DNA of 64,000 nt from Climacium dendroides (GCA_950106755.1 OX467089.1:28129345-28193344); one strand, 5' to 3'; shown: positions 24,288 to 37,840, numbered from the stretch's first letter. Notes: generated by a model from the sequence alone, not told the origin. Translations and numbers: made by a program.

Positions 24288-25382
24288 TATAGCGATTAGT
24301 CGGACCAATATTCCTCCAATTAGCCCCTAATTCATACCAAAGGCCTTCTTAGAGTAAACCGCTTCGGAATCGTTCCCACGAGGACTTGTGGATTACAGTT
24401 TCATAGGCTATCCCGGTCTAAGCACTCACTTTTCTCTCCGTCGGCTTATTCCGGACTTTCGGTCTGGTCCGGACACTAGTGCCTGGTGGGTTCCGGAAGG
24501 ATCCGGAAACCGTTTCAGTGTCCCTTCTAAGATCCCTGGGTTTGGATGACGGGTGGCCAGATCCACCGTCCGGATGCTTACCGTGTCCGGAAACACGCTC
24601 TCTTTCACTCTCTCTCTCTCTCTCTAATACTAATAGCAACCTAACTCTTCATGGATCGGAAGTGTCCTCCTGTTCCGTCGCCTCACAAATCCGGAAGCTC
24701 TTCCGGATTAGGTCACACAGGGACGGTCAAGAACTACAACGACATTCTAACTTTTAACCGAACACTGAGCCTCCTGTCGACCGGCTGGTTTCTCCTGTAC
24801 TTTCTTGGGCTTGTGCCGGGGCTTAACTCTGTTCTATGAGGAATTTCGGCAATCCGGAATTCGGGCACGTCCGACAATACCTCCGTACATGGAAGTTTGC
24901 TAGCAGCCTCTCAGATACCCCTTTTCCCCTAGGGCTATATCCTACACGTAGGCTATACCGGCATCCGAGCAGTACTACCCTAACCTTACTACCGGAACCA
25001 TCCGATTGATCTCCCCCTCAAGTTAATACATCCGGATACTCTCACAACATCGACTCTTACCACACAAGGTAAGTTCTCAGTCCCGGAAACGCAAGAACGG
25101 ACTTACACCTCTTACAAACATATACCGTACACAAGAAAGATAAGAGATTGGATACTCCAACACACTTTAGAATTAAACTCCGCAAAAGGTACAATGCTGA
25201 AACTATGAGATGGTTGTGAATGACTAGAAAGGTCATTAAAAATCCTACTTATACTAAGACTAACGTCATCCTAAAAATCCTACAAAGCATTCCTATTGGT
25301 CCGCTGGATTTTCGGAAGATTCCAGATCCTATTTTTCCGGCTTTGACGGCCGGACTCCGGTATTATACTACACTACTGTATA
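24288..25382 (-). other. 3' non-coding part of element J
   Basis: CCGGAA-rich. It contains the conserved block ATCGTTCCCACGAGGAC near 24371 that other members also carry near an end, and a (TC)n microsatellite at about 24606-24625. No gene seen on either strand. Confidence 0.45.
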
Positions 25383-27145
25383 CTATTCTTTTGAATCTGG
25401 ATCTTTAGAAGGAACATAGTCCTTCAGAAGATCCAACTTTACCTCTTTCCGGCTACCCTCCGGAGAAAATAGATTCGGACCCCTTTGGCCCCATCTTGGG
25501 ATTTCCACAATACTGGTGTCCCTGTCTACACTCCTAGTCCTGACTACCTGAGTGTCCGCACTCCCTCTCGCATCCTTCTGAGTCTTCTTATGACGCGGAG
25601 AAGACTGTACCGTCCGTTCGGCGTGAACTTCCGGAGAAGCACCCGTCAGGTCAATGGTCAGAGTCACCAACAGCAGGTCTTCACTTCCCAGAGGTACCAC
25701 TGCTCCCCAGTCCACTCCTTCTGGTCTTCCGGCTAGTGGTGAAAGTTCCGGATTTACCGAGACCACCGGTGAGACCTCCGTAACCATAGGTTCCGGATCG
25801 CTACTTTCCGGAACCACTAAAGTCTATGCTGACGGGGAAGATTGAGGTGCCGGATCCGACTCTGTAGACATAATGTACTCCAGCATCTCCCTCATCGCGG
25901 CCCGGGATGTATCCATTCGTCTTGCCTGCTCCAGTAAGCATTTGATGATAGGAACCCAGCTTGAGCTAGCGGCTGCATCGAGGTTAGTTTCAAACAGTCG
26001 GGCCTTGTTGATGTAGTCTGCCGGGACCTCTAGAGAGCTCCAGAGCTGAACTTCACTTTCGCATAAGGCCGCCATCTGCCGGCGATGAGCTTCTTCTGTG
26101 AGCCGGGCTGTCTCCTTAGCGGTGCGGATGGTGCTCTCTAAATCCACACAGCGGGATTCCGAGTTCCGGACTTGGTCTCGCAACGTCCGGTTTTCTACGC
26201 GCAACGCCCCCAGCTTTGTTACCAAATTCTTCTGTTCTGCTATGAGGAGGTTGTTTTGTTGCTCCGCTGCCACTAATGCATCCGTCCTTCGGAAAATGGC
26301 ATTCCGGTCGGTTAGCGCCATCTTCCGGCACACTCGTTTGAGGGCTCCATCATAGTTCTCGCAGATCTGGAAGAGATCGTCTATCCGCCACACCAGATGC
26401 TGAGCCATCTCCTGGATGTCTTCTAGGGGCGACCTTCCCAATCGCATGGTTGTCCGATCCCTCTCCTCCACCTCTATCATCTGGGTTCGGAATGGTCCGG
26501 CCTCAGCCTGAGTGGCGACGATGTGCGGTCGTATCGGCCCAACCAGTTGTAAGGATGGTTGGACTCCCTTCGGAACAGGTCCAGTTTCCATCTTTACCTC
26601 CTGAACCTCTTCCTGTAGTTCCGGTGTAGGAGGCTCCTCTGACGGACTTACCAGCGGCGTCCTATTCCGCCGTTTCCTTTTCTTTAGCGGAGAGACTGGC
26701 TCCTCTTCCTTAGTGTCCTCATCGTCCGGTCCGTCTCGAGGCGAGGGCTCCTCTCCTCCGTACTGCTGCAGTTGGACTAGGTCCTGGTACGCACTCTCCT
26801 CATTCGCCTTGAGCAGAGAGTGGTGGGCGTACAAATGAGACAAATATGCCGGAAGAGGACTCTGGCTCTTCTTTCTAGACCGGAGGGCACGCACTAAGTC
26901 TCCGACTAGCTCGTGGATGATGGCTGCCCAGTCCATCATCATCTTTCCCTAGAGGCTCCCCAAGATGGTGGAGGCTACCTTTGCTACTACTTGCCGCGGC
27001 TTGGTGGGATGGAGGATAGGGTTGAGAAACGCTACCACATCCCGGTACTCCGGATTCACCAGGTTGGAAACCTGGTTACCTTCCTTCGGATTGGCGGGCG
27101 CCCGGAACTCTCCCTCCATCACCTCCTGATTCTTCTCCATGACCT
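25383..27145 (-). pseudogene. Gag-like protein, middle and C-terminal part (copy J)
   Basis: Continues from 38592. It carries EFRAPANPKEGNQV, HPTKPRQVVAKVASTILGSL, then a TAG at 26951-26953 where relatives read on into a VDWG-like motif (here MMMDWA). An acidic and basic linker (KKRKRRNRTP) and a long coiled coil with NKARLFETNLDAAASSS follow. A second TAG at 25824-25826 precedes an in-frame tail that ends near 25383. Apart from these two stops the frame is open. Confidence 0.7.
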
Positions 27146-28812
27146 CACTATAAGAAAACCGACAGTTTTGTGACGTCAGAAAAAACGCCATTTTCTGTCA
27201 ATGTAGATGTCACCTAAAATGCGTTATAATGGACAGGCAAAAAACATCCCCATGTTTTGCAAAAAACATGCAAATTTGGGCTTGTTTTTGGATTGACATG
27301 GGTTGAGACATGGAAATGCAAGTTCCCCAGAATGTGCCACATTGGCGGGCAGCGCCACATGGGATTCTTTTTCATCCATTCCCTTCTTGACGTGGCATAT
27401 GACGTGGATAGTGACATGGACCCCTTCAAGGGTGACGTGGACGACGTAAAATCTGACGTGGCATTTGATGACGTGGACTATGCACTGCTTCTTTTAGTGA
27501 AAATCTGATGTTGCGCGTGACATCATTGAAGACGCAACTATGTTTTTTGTGACATCATTTGTGACAATCACGGGTTTTAAGGTCGATCTTCTGTGTTATA
27601 CTGTATGTTTCAATAGACATGTAAAGGAACAAGGACAGTATCATAAATCATCAACAAGAACATCAAGGCCTTGTTTGTTCAAATGCATGTGTTCTTCCTG
27701 TTGTTGTTCAGGATATCATCAAGGACAAGCACTTCCACTTGTGACTGTTAATGCTCTGTTCACTATAACATTTAGAAAAAGGCAGGTGTGCACTGAGGAC
27801 ATCACTGGCATGGTAAAAACATGTTTTGGCTGACATAGAAACAAATGAAACATGTTTTGAACAACATTAGGCGGAGTGCAAACTATGGCTTCCACGTTTG
27901 CTACAGACAACAACTTATACATGACTGAATTTTGAAGGACATGACCAAGGACATAAGAAAAGACAAGAATGACCTGCCCACCCCATCCAAGTCTTGTTTC
28001 TCCAATTGCAAATCAAGAGAAACATGACGCATTCCATATGCATATGAGGGAGAACTTCACACACAAGGCATGGACACAAATTTTAAAGATCTATAGAAAC
28101 CGGACATCCTTTACAAGAAAGATGTTCTTCCTCTACAAATATTTTGAAGAACACATTGTAATGTTCTGGTCTAAGGTAGAAAAAACAACTAATAGTTGCA
28201 TATTTCATTTGAGTACCTATATGGGACAAACATAGTGTTGTAAAGTTAGCCTCCTTTGATGTCGGTTGTGAGAATAGTATCACACCATTTCACTTCTTCC
28301 GAGGGGCATCAACTTTCTTCGTGGTCGCTGCCTAAAATAGTGGAAGACAATTTAGAAGAGTTCAATGGAAATTTAGACTTTTCTAAGAAAAACAAGGCTT
28401 AAAAGGAAATCTCACTTGAAATGAGGGTGAAGAAGACAAAATTCAAAATACACAACAATTGAAAAGGTATGGTTTACTACCTTTGCTGTAGACGGGTTCG
28501 GTTTTGGAAGTCCAATTGCTTTAGGTGCTGAGGGTTTAGGAAGGGGTGTGCTTCCTAAACCTAGCACATGCTTTGCTAGCATTGGCCACCGCCTTTCCTG
28601 CCCTCTGCATTGGATTCGGCTTCACTGCACGCCGAGGGCGCCCTATGGACTCTGTTGGGACGTCTTCATCATTCTGAAACAGCATGAGCCATGGCAAATT
28701 AGATTTTATATTTTTTTTCTCATGATAATGTGGATGTCATTCGAGACGTCAACTCAGACGTCTACTATGACATCACATACAACATGAAAATCGTAGCCAT
28801 TCTATTGATCAG
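27146..28812. other. Left subterminal region of the CACTA transposon
   Basis: 27160-27560 has many GACGT words in both directions, probable binding sites of the accessory protein. 27560-28812 has no gene that I can support. Confidence 0.5.
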
Positions 28813-28949
28813 TCATGTAGTTCTCAAGCACATCCAAGTACTATAGTGATTTCTATGTTTTCTGGCATAGAGATAAAAAAAATCAAAAAAAGAGCCTATG
28901 AAAAGATTGTGACTTAATTCAAGTTTGAGCCTTTGATGGAAGGACAAAA

Positions 28950-30463
28950 AACTTACATGTTGCCCTAGACTCTTGGCGGCATCAACTCCAACTGCACCCG
29001 TTGCCTCCTCTGGTGCATCGCTAGCCACCAATGCAGAGGCATCCTCTGCTTCTTTCTCGCCCTCCACTTCTCCCTGTGCGATGTTGTCCTGTTGTAGGTT
29101 TAAGCCGTGGCCGGATTCTTCTGGAAGGACTGCCTCATGGTCAGATGAGATACCATCCTCTCCCGCAGTGATATTGCCTCCAACATCTTCGGGGACGTCT
29201 TCGTGGACATCGGGAATGACGGGCGCTACAACTTCTGGAATGGCAACAAGATGCAGCATAGGTTGGAGGAAGTTCTTGGAAGCAAGCTGAAATGCATCTG
29301 CTGAACTTGAGGATAAGTTCTACATCAGCTCTTTAAACATTTCCTCCACGCGCTTGTGTGATGTCGTCATGTCGTCTCCCATTTTGGCCACGCTCCCTTT
29401 CAATTCAACCATGCTACCTTCAAGGTTACTCACCCGAGCTCGCATGTCCTCGAGCTCTTGCCCAATATTTGGTTTTGCTCTACGCTTCTCCTCTTCAATT
29501 CGGGCAAATTCCTTAGCAACTTCTGCATCTATCTCAATGTCAAATGGCCTCCTGCTATTCAGCATGGTTTGCACACAAGGACACACGCAAGGACATCCCA
29601 AAAGCAGATCAATGGTAAATTTAATTGGTGTAGAGTAAAAACAAAGAAGAATATGTCAACAAAGACAACAGAGTTCATGTCAGCAAAAACAGGGCAACCT
29701 GCTATCTTGAATGTTGAAGCAGACGTCAGCGAGACCATCGAACTTACTGGTACAAAACTAGAAATGTATCAAGTATCCACACACATGTACTGAAATGGAA
29801 TGAATTCATGGTCAATTGAGCGTTTTGTGTTTAGAATCGCACTCACCAAGCGAGCAACCACCTCTCTCTCAATAACCTTCAGTTGAGTTGTCGTGGAAGC
29901 CTTCCCCCTCGAAATTGACCGCATTTGGGCTGACTTTTTCTGGGCTGCCTCAGTGCCACGCGCAGCTTCGATCGTGTCCCAATAAAATTTCTTGATATCC
30001 TTGGGCTTGTCCATACCTGAAGCAATCATTTGCCCAATTCTCCATCGCATGTTAATGAGCACTTTGGTGATGAAGGGCTGAAGCCATTTCTCGCTAACTC
30101 GATCCGAATCCCCCACCATCTACCAGTCTGAGAGAACATGTAATCAGCTTAGGACTGCTCGTGTTTAGCCATGCCAACGCTGTGTTCTAAACCGCCAAAT
30201 ACTTCAAGCTCCTGCTCCGTCCCAGCATCCATCTCCTCCTCCTCTTCTGGCTCCGATGGAATTGAAGAAACCCTGGTTTGTTTCGTTGGCAGCTGCCGGA
30301 TCTCCTTCCCCCGTGAACTGGCTCCCAGATCCTCCCACGCCTTCGTCCTCTGCTCCCCTTCAGCGCGCATCCGCATGATTGGGGCGGCTGCTTCGGAATC
30401 GGAACCTTGGAAGTCGGCAGGCGGCTCCCCCTTCCGCTTTCCCGATTGCCTTGGCCGCGTCAT
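28950..30463 (-). pseudogene. CACTA accessory protein gene (TNPA-like), spliced
   Basis: Coding segments lie at 30463-30149 (MTRPRQSGKRKGEPP, acidic SEPEEEEEMDAG), about 30119-29840 (VSEKWLQPFITKVLINMRW), about 29570-29320 (a coiled coil, EDMRARVSNLEGSMVELKG) and, in the same frame after a TAG at about 29308, on to 28960 (a Val/Glu-rich acidic tail). A second TAG lies at about 30121 ahead of MVGDSDR. The opposed orientation to the transposase and the DNA-binding/coiled-coil make-up fit the second gene of CACTA elements. The segment at 31295-30990 may be its first exon. Exon borders are only partly certain. Confidence 0.45.
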
Positions 30464-30989
30464 GTTGCCAGGGGGGTCTCGCCAATGTACAAAAAACTCA
30501 CCCTCCTGTTACAAGAACCCCAAGGCACAAGTCAATTGAGCCAAGACTTAGAAAATCAAACCCCCACCAAACACCAACCGCTACAAAGTTTAAAGGTTCA
30601 CCAATCGAAAATGTTGCCCTCCTCCACTGATTTGGACGTACCCTGCCACAATTTCCCTCGCAATCAAATGATCATTGACAACCACCAAGAAATTGACGAA
30701 TCAAACAAACAAATTGCGATACTTCCGAATATTGCAAGGGCAATTGGGGTTGGAGAGGAGGTCGCAGACTACAGCAAATTCAAGACGAGGACATCACAGA
30801 GGACAGGGGAGAAACAATGACAAGACGGCGGGCTTAAAGTTGCCACGGTGGCCTATACCCGGGACCCGACCCTATAGCCGGGGTCAGGCGCACCCTAACA
30901 CCGCGGCAGGTGGGCACAGGGAAGCTCCGGGTCCAATCTCGTTGCTGGCTTGGATCTTGGTGGGGGAATTGAAAATTTCAATCTTCACA

Positions 30990-31295
30990 TCAGAAATTAA
31001 AGAAAGGAGGCGGCGCTTCACGAACCATGGAGGCAGGTGCCGCTTCTAAAACGGGAGCTACTGCTCCGACTACTGTTGCTTGTCGCCCGTCATTGCCTTT
31101 GGACAAGAGCGTGCTCCTTCGACTCCCTGCTTCCGCTGGCTTTTTCAAAATCGAGTGCGGGGGAGTACTTCTCATTGCGTGCGAGATGAAATTTGTTAAA
31201 ACTATTGCAGCATCCGAGTCAAATTGAGTAGGAGTTGGTGCCTCCGCAAACTGTACAACCCTAGTGCGGCTACGAAGTCCAGGGAGAATTGCCAT
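30990..31295 (-). CDS. Small ORF, possible first exon of the accessory gene
   Basis: A 101-codon frame starting MAILPGLRSRTRVVQF, basic and Ala/Pro-rich, within the divergent region between the two CACTA genes. No domain recognised. It could be the true N-terminal exon of the minus-strand gene or a chance frame. Confidence 0.3.
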   Translation of the reverse strand: MAILPGLRSRTRVVQFAEAPTPTQFDSDAAIVLTNFISHAMRSTPPHSILKKPAEAGSRRSTLLSKGNDGRQATVVGAVAPVLEAAPASMVREAPPPFFNF

Positions 31296-31880
31296 TCCGG
31301 TTAGTGATACAACGTAGCTCTAATAATTGAAATCTTGAAGGCAAATGAGGTCTGCAGCGCCCATCAACTGTTCTATGGAGTCTACTGTTTGCCTTTCTTT
31401 TTGCCAAATCCACGTGAGACACGTACAGAAGAAGCTATCATGATGGATTGACTTGGTCCGTACTGTAAACCGTCATCTTGGATGTCACGGCAGACATCAG
31501 TCGTGACATGTGCTTTGTAATTTTCATGTTTTCTAGTAAAACCACATGCATGATAGAGAAATTTCAATACATAGACCCTAAGAAATTTTTCTCACTTCGA
31601 GAATTAGCTGACCAGAATTTCTAGTCATATAATAGGTGGAGGTATACATGTCAATTAGAGCTTGCAAAGGCATTAATGATACAAATGGACAAGGAAGCTT
31701 GGCATGACTCCCCTTAGTTTGCGTCATTCCTCATTTCCATAGACTAGAGAACACCATAGAAAATTTTGGAATCCTGCTAAGCATGTTTGGTATACAAACA
31801 ACACTTGAACAATAAGGCTTTCACTCTATGATCCTTGTCTGCAGAGACATCTACTATCATGTCACTGATAATCTAAAATA

Positions 31881-31990
31881 CTGTGGAGGATGTCAAAGAA
31901 GACGTCTTTCATGACAATATTATCATGTCACTAAAAATATAGAATGTTGTGGAGGATGTCAGAGAAGACGTCTTTCATGACAATATGTTT
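31881..31990. repeat. Two tandem copies of a 66-bp unit
   Basis: TGTGGAGGATGTCA, then GAAGACGTCTTTCATGAC, occurs at 31881 and again about 66 bases later, just upstream of the transposase start. The units contain the GACGTC palindrome that also marks the element's ends, so this may be a control site for the transposase promoter. Confidence 0.55.
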
Positions 31991-32096
31991 GCATAGCAAG
32001 TATTAACAAGTATGATGTCTTCGTGCAGGAGCTCTGCCACCCAAGTGAAAATTGTTCAAATGAATTGTGTACACATGCAGTAGCTCTACAGTGCCC

Positions 32097-35000
32097 ATGG
32101 CCTACCGTACCAATGTAGATGCACGTCGACGTCAAACCACCATACGAATTACGGATGATGGTCGCACACTACGCCACATTCCTATAGGTGACTTGATATT
32201 GCAAACGGAGTTGCGAGTGGCCACTGAGAACAACATACGCTCTTACAGGTGTCCTTCTAGAGATTGCAAGGGCTCATGTCGAAAAAGTATTGAAGTTATT
32301 CAACGACACTATGCAACGATGGGTCGGGATCCCTTCATCAAAGAATCCATCCTTGGGGGAGACCCCCCAGACGGCTACCCCTCTCGAGGTCTATGGGTGG
32401 AGGATGTTGCTTTTGACGATGATGTTCGAGAAGGTGTTGGTTCAGATGAGGCACCTGACATAGGCAACATTCATGCAGATGTTGGAAATGATATGCAAGA
32501 AGACGTTCCTCCTCCTTTGGATGAATATCATGAGGTCCAACGTCAGGTGATGGAGGCCTTTGATAGGGGGGATGCGTTGCACGAGGAGTCTGGGCCTATG
32601 TAAGAAGGGGTTGATGAGGATGACATTGCTGCGGACACAATGGATGGCTTGGACGAATTGTACCAAGAAGCAACCACAGCCGTCTTTCCAGGTTCAAAGA
32701 CAAGCATTGTTTCGGCCACTATTATCCTAATGAACATGTGCAATGTCTTCCATGTGAGCAACAAATTTACTGATGAGTTGTTCCGCTTCCTTCATGTGGA
32801 TTTGTTGCCATCGGGGAACAAGTTGCCTGGCAACCACTATGAGGCACGCCGAAGCATTCGCCGCCTAGGCTTGAGTTACAACAATGTTCACGCATGCTCT
32901 AATGGGTGTGTACTTTTTGAAGACGAATATGCCAGCCTAAACACTTGCCCTAAGTGTGGCCAAGGTCGTTGGATTTTTGGGACAGACAAAGTTCCATCCA
33001 AGGTCATTCGGCATTTTCCTTTAATTCCTAGACTTAAACGCATGTGGAGGTCGTCTGAGATAGCACGCATGCTGACAGGCTATAAAAAAACATGTCAGCA
33101 ATGACGGCATCATGCGCTCAGTTGTGGACAGCCCTGCATGGAAACATGTTGATACAGACATCGCTTTTGGCAACTTTGGTTCTGAGATTCGCAACCTCCG
33201 TCTAGGTTTGGCCTTAGACAGTGTCAATCCTTTCAAGTTGAACAACACAAATTGGTCTACATGGCCTGTGCTAATCTTGATTTACAACCTAGAGCCATGG
33301 TTTGTCACCAAGAAATTCTTCATCTCTTTGTGCATTTTGATTTCAAGGAAGAAGTCACCTACTTCTAACAATATAGACGTCTTCATGCGCCCCCTACTAA
33401 ATGAGTTGCATAAATTGTGGCATGGTGTTGGAGCCCAAGATTTCTCCCAACCCATAGGAAGTCGAAGTTTTACATTGCGCGCATTGCTATTTTGGACAAT
33501 CTCAGATTTCCCAGCTTTAGGGTTGATTTCAGGACTTTGTTGCAAGGGCTATAGGGGCTGCCCTTCTTGTGGACCAGATACAGATTCACGCATGGCAAAG
33601 ACAGGTGATGTGCTCCATAATGGACGCACAAGGGGTTCGAAGATTGTATATGGTGGAGCCCGTCGTTATTTACCTCGCAACCACCCTTATCGATGGAATA
33701 GAAGATTTAATGGCAAGGTGGAGCACCGTTGCATGCCAAGGATCATGTCGGGGCAAGATGTCATTCGCTATGCGGCATGGCGACAATCATACTTGGATAT
33801 GGGCGGAAAAGAGAATGGACCTGATGATCCAGTGCATACAACTGGGGTGAAGCGTTTGAGTGCTTTCTATGAGTTTGATTATTGGAAGGTAAAACATAAA
33901 GTCTCTGACATGTTTTGTACGCTGAGGACGTCAAGGTAGACGACGCATGCAACAAGTGTAGACATGCACATGTTGTATGTGGCATGTCTAATCTAGTATG
34001 ATGTCACAGAGAGTGCTGGAATGGACGTCATTGGAGGCTACTGTTTGGACATGAGCATTTGAACTGTAAGTTTAGGTTGCTTTGTAATGTAAGTTCACTG
34101 ACAAATGTTTGCGTTGAATTATTGCGTCTGTGATTGCAGAACTTGTTGGAACGCCACGTCCTTGATCCCATGCATTGTGAGAAGAACTTGTATGAAAACA
34201 TTGTCAAGACTTTACTTGGAATGAATGATAGTCCAGGAAGTCGGAGGGATGCTGAGGACCTAGGCATTCGGGAAGAGATTTGGTTGCAAGCCCCACAAAG
34301 ACAGCAAGACCAATTCTATATGCCACATGCCCCATTCATCTTGAATCCTAACGAACGAAGGGAGTTCATTGCAATTGTATCGAACATTAGAACTCCCACA
34401 AACTATGTGGGAAGCATTCACAAGCGCTTGGTGGACAGAAAATTACAATACATGAAGACACATGATTATCATGTACTAATGCAGCAGGTACCTTGAAAAA
34501 GCTCTCTTGTTGGAAATTTTGATAAAGTGGTCATTGCGCAAAAAGTAGATTTTACTCTCAGAATCCAAAAGTATGTTCCTTCAAACATACCAAATGACAC
34601 CACTCTCACAAATGTGATGTCAAAATAAACAGGTAGCTGGATCTGCTCAAACATTACAATTGACATGGGTACCAATGTTTTTGATTCTAATGCTCATGCA
34701 TGTTAGGGCTAATGCCTAATGACTTCTATCATTGTCCTACACTGCCCTTGGTCATAATCTAAATTGATTATTGTGTATGTGTGCAATGTCATTGGTAGAT
34801 CCTTCCCCTAGCGGTTCGTGGTGTCTTGGATGAAACCGTGCGTTTGGCTATAATCAAAATGAGTAGAGTTTTCTAGCGCCTCTGTGCCAAAGAGGTACAT
34901 GAAGCTGATGAGGAGGAAATGATGCGCGATGTTGTCATGGCCACTTGCGTGTTGGAGAAAGAGTTCCCAACAACGTTTCTAAACATCATGACTCACCTTC

Positions 35001-36482
35001 CGACACATTTGGTTCAACAGTTGTTCAAATGTGGCCCAGTTCATTGCAGGTGGATGTACCCTATTGAGCGCTACATGAAGACATTGAAGGGTTATGTAAG
35101 AACATTTGCGCATTCTGAAGGTAGCATTGCAGAAGGGTACCAAATGGAGGACACACTTGGTTTTTGCACAAAGTACATGAGACAATATAGAGGAACATCC
35201 CACCGCGTATGGGACCCAGATGAGGATGCAACCATGAATGATGAAATTTTGCGTTCAAATTGCAAGCGGAAGCGTAAGATGTCCGATCAGTTTCGTGGCT
35301 TCGCACATGCTTTTGTCTTAGACAATGCAGCATGTCTCGAAGAATGGCGCCAGTGAGTGTGACGAATTCTTTGTCTCCCAAAGTCAAAATATATGTAGCT
35401 TCTATAAGCATCTTGGGATCATGCAGTCCATGACCTTTTCATACAGTAGGTCCTTTGTTGTTCAGGTCAATGTTGTATTAGACAAAGGCAGAGGAACATG
35501 TCCTCGTCATTTGTCAAAGAGGATGTCTGTTTTGATGTATTTGGGGACATAGGGCATGATACAGAATAGAGAAATTGGACATCAGATCAGACATGGCGAT
35601 ACATGTCAACGCCTGTGCAGACAGGAGCCGCCTGAGCCGTCTCTTCTACTAGTTTTGCTAATTTTTGGTATACTTGCATGCAGGGAGTACATTGCTACAA
35701 GAACACAAAGATGGCAGGAGAGGGAAATATTTAGAAGGGACTTCAGGCGACAACACCCTACAATGGCCGTGCATTATCCAATTGAATTGCTTGACTTGCC
35801 TCCTTTCTCTAATTGGTTGACAACAAAAGTAAAAATGCTTCAAGATGAAGGTGAAAATGTTCATTTGGATATTGTGCAATATAGCCAACCACCACAGAGA
35901 TTTGCTATCGCGCACCGCCAAATGTATGCATTTGGAATGCACTTGCGCGTGCGTAGTGCAGAAGCTGGACTAGTAACACGCGATTCAGGTGTTGTGGCTT
36001 CTTTCTCTCAACAACTTCGATGGGGGGTTCGCAATGGCCAACCCCTAGAGAGAACCAATGAGTACGTGGGCTACATCGAAGAGATTCTAGAGCTTGACTA
36101 CAGGAATCATTGCACCACAATCCTTGTGTGTGATTGGATTCAGCAGAGTCGAGATCCTCGCTTTCCAAACATGAAGAGGAATCAATATGGCTTCAGCATG
36201 GCAAACTTCAACCGCTTGGATGGCCGAGTGCATGCGGACTCATTTGCATTCCCATTGCATGTACAACAAGTTTTTTTTTCTGATGATCCAGGAAGACAAG
36301 GCTGGAAAATAATATGCCGTACAGACGTTAGGGGAAGACGTGGGCAATTAGAGGTGCACCAGCCAATTCCTAGTGTGATAGATGTGGGTCGGGACTCAAA
36401 CTTTGTTGGGCTCCAACCGCAGATGCTTGACTTAGATCCCGTAAGACAAGCAGCTGCAGATGGTGGCTCTTTGTTTCAGTAG
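32097..36482 (+). pseudogene. CACTA transposase (TNP2 type; Transposase_21, DUF4218, DUF4216), slightly damaged
   Basis: Exons are 32097-33888, 34140-34487, 34799-35352 and 35685-36482. The N-terminus has a CPSRDCKGSC cysteine motif and HYATMG, as in the transposase-associated domain. Exon 1 carries the Transposase_21 core (NNVHACSNGCVLF, CPKCGQGRW, ISGLCCKGYRGCPSC). Exon 2 has HVLDPMHCEKN, a strong TNP2 marker. Exon 3 is DUF4218-like (LPTHLVQQLFKCGPVHCRWM). Exon 4 is DUF4216-like (YVGYIEEILELDY, YGFSMANFNR). Damage: TAA at 32601, an A7 run at 33084-33090 with one base too many for the frame, and TAG at 34874-34876 in VFQRLCAK-type sequence. Without these three lesions it is full length. It would bind and cut the CACTA ends. 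Confidence 0.88.
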
Positions 36483-37048
36483 CAAGGGAGGACAATAGAG
36501 AAGAAGAGGAAGCTTCAGAATTGGAAGAAGAAGCATAGAGTTCAAGAACTGAAATCGCAGAAGTAGAGCTGCCTTGTCCAGCGGAATGTAGCATAAGATG
36601 TCTTCTGTGAGAAGAAAACAATTTCAGGAGACGTCTAAGTTGGCATCCTCATTGACAGGTTTAGTATTAGTGCATGACATGCATGCTGTAAATGAGCATA
36701 ACATCTAATTTTCCATGTTTATGAGGGTAAGATATGTTTGAGAAATTGTTGTTCATTTCCACTTCCACATTAGCAATTCACCATGTTGCATGGACATTCT
36801 CACTTCCAAGTGCCTCTACATTTTTCTTGTACCATAGAAAAAGAGAAAAGAGTTGTCCACAAAAAAATTGTAAAAATGAACTTAAGAAAGAAGGGTTTCT
36901 GAAAGGTATGGTTAGAAATGAAGAAAAAATAATGTTACATATCAATTTGACATGCAAAAGTCCATGTGATGTCTACTATAGGTAGATACGACTGACATCC
37001 ATATAAAAAAATAATGGAAAATAAAACAATTAAATCAATTAAAAAAAA
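36483..37048. other. Transposase 3' region, no gene
   Basis: After the stop the frame continues as basic sequence (KKRKLQNWKKKHR) to another TAG near 36564; it is unclear which stop is the native one. The rest is AT-rich without a gene. Confidence 0.4.
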
Positions 37049-37840
37049 TGCCATGTCTTTATTCTACACATGCATATTCTCAATCGAAAAGTGAAATAGA
37101 GAAAGCCAAAAAAAATATGCAAACCAAAAAAAAAATTGGTATAGGATGGTAAAACCTGGGAAAAGGGTTCACTTTAATTTTTTTATTTGAAAAAGATTTT
37201 GAAACTAATTGAAGGACTCTAAAGCCAAAAAATGAAGAAGGCTACATTATTTCAAAGGGCTCCATGTCCAGTGACATTATTTTTTTTTTCAAGGAAGAGG
37301 GAAAATGAAGGGTACATGGCAATTTGGCCTTGGAAGAAAATGCCAAGTCTTTAGTCTATACATGCATATTCTCAATCGAAAAGTGAAATAGAGAAAGCCA
37401 AAAAAAATATGCAACCCAAAAAAAAATTGGTATAGGATGATAAAACCTGGGAAAAGGGTTCACTTTAATTTTTTTATTTGAAAAAGATTTTGAAACTAAT
37501 TGAAGGACTCTAAAGCCAAAAAATGAAGAAGGCTACATTATTTCAAAGGGCTCCATGTCCAGTGACATTATTTTTTTTTTCAAGGAAGAGGGAAAATGAA
37601 GGGTACATGGCAATTTGGCCTTGGAAGAAAATGCCAAGTCTTTAGTCTATACATGCATATTCTCAATCGAAAAGTGAAATAGAGAAAGCCAAAAAAAATA
37701 TGCACCCAGAAAAAAAATTGGTATAGGATGATAAAACCCGGGAAAAGGGTTCACTTTGTTTATTTGAAAAAGCCTTTGAAACTAATTCAAGGAATCCAAA
37801 GCCAAAAAATGAAGAAGACCACATTATTTCAAAAGTCATT
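37049..37840. repeat. Tandem repeat, three copies of about 292 bp
   Basis: TCTCAATCGAAAAGTGAAAT recurs at 37078, 37370 and 37661 (periods 292 and 291). Copies 1 and 2 are nearly identical throughout; copy 3 has small deletions and ends near 37840. AT-rich with A8-A9 runs, non-coding, inside the CACTA transposon. Confidence 0.9.

Noticed and set aside
33569..33850. Alternative plus-strand frame within the transposase exon
   Set aside because: Out-of-frame overlap with the TNP2-type sequence, no recognisable protein.
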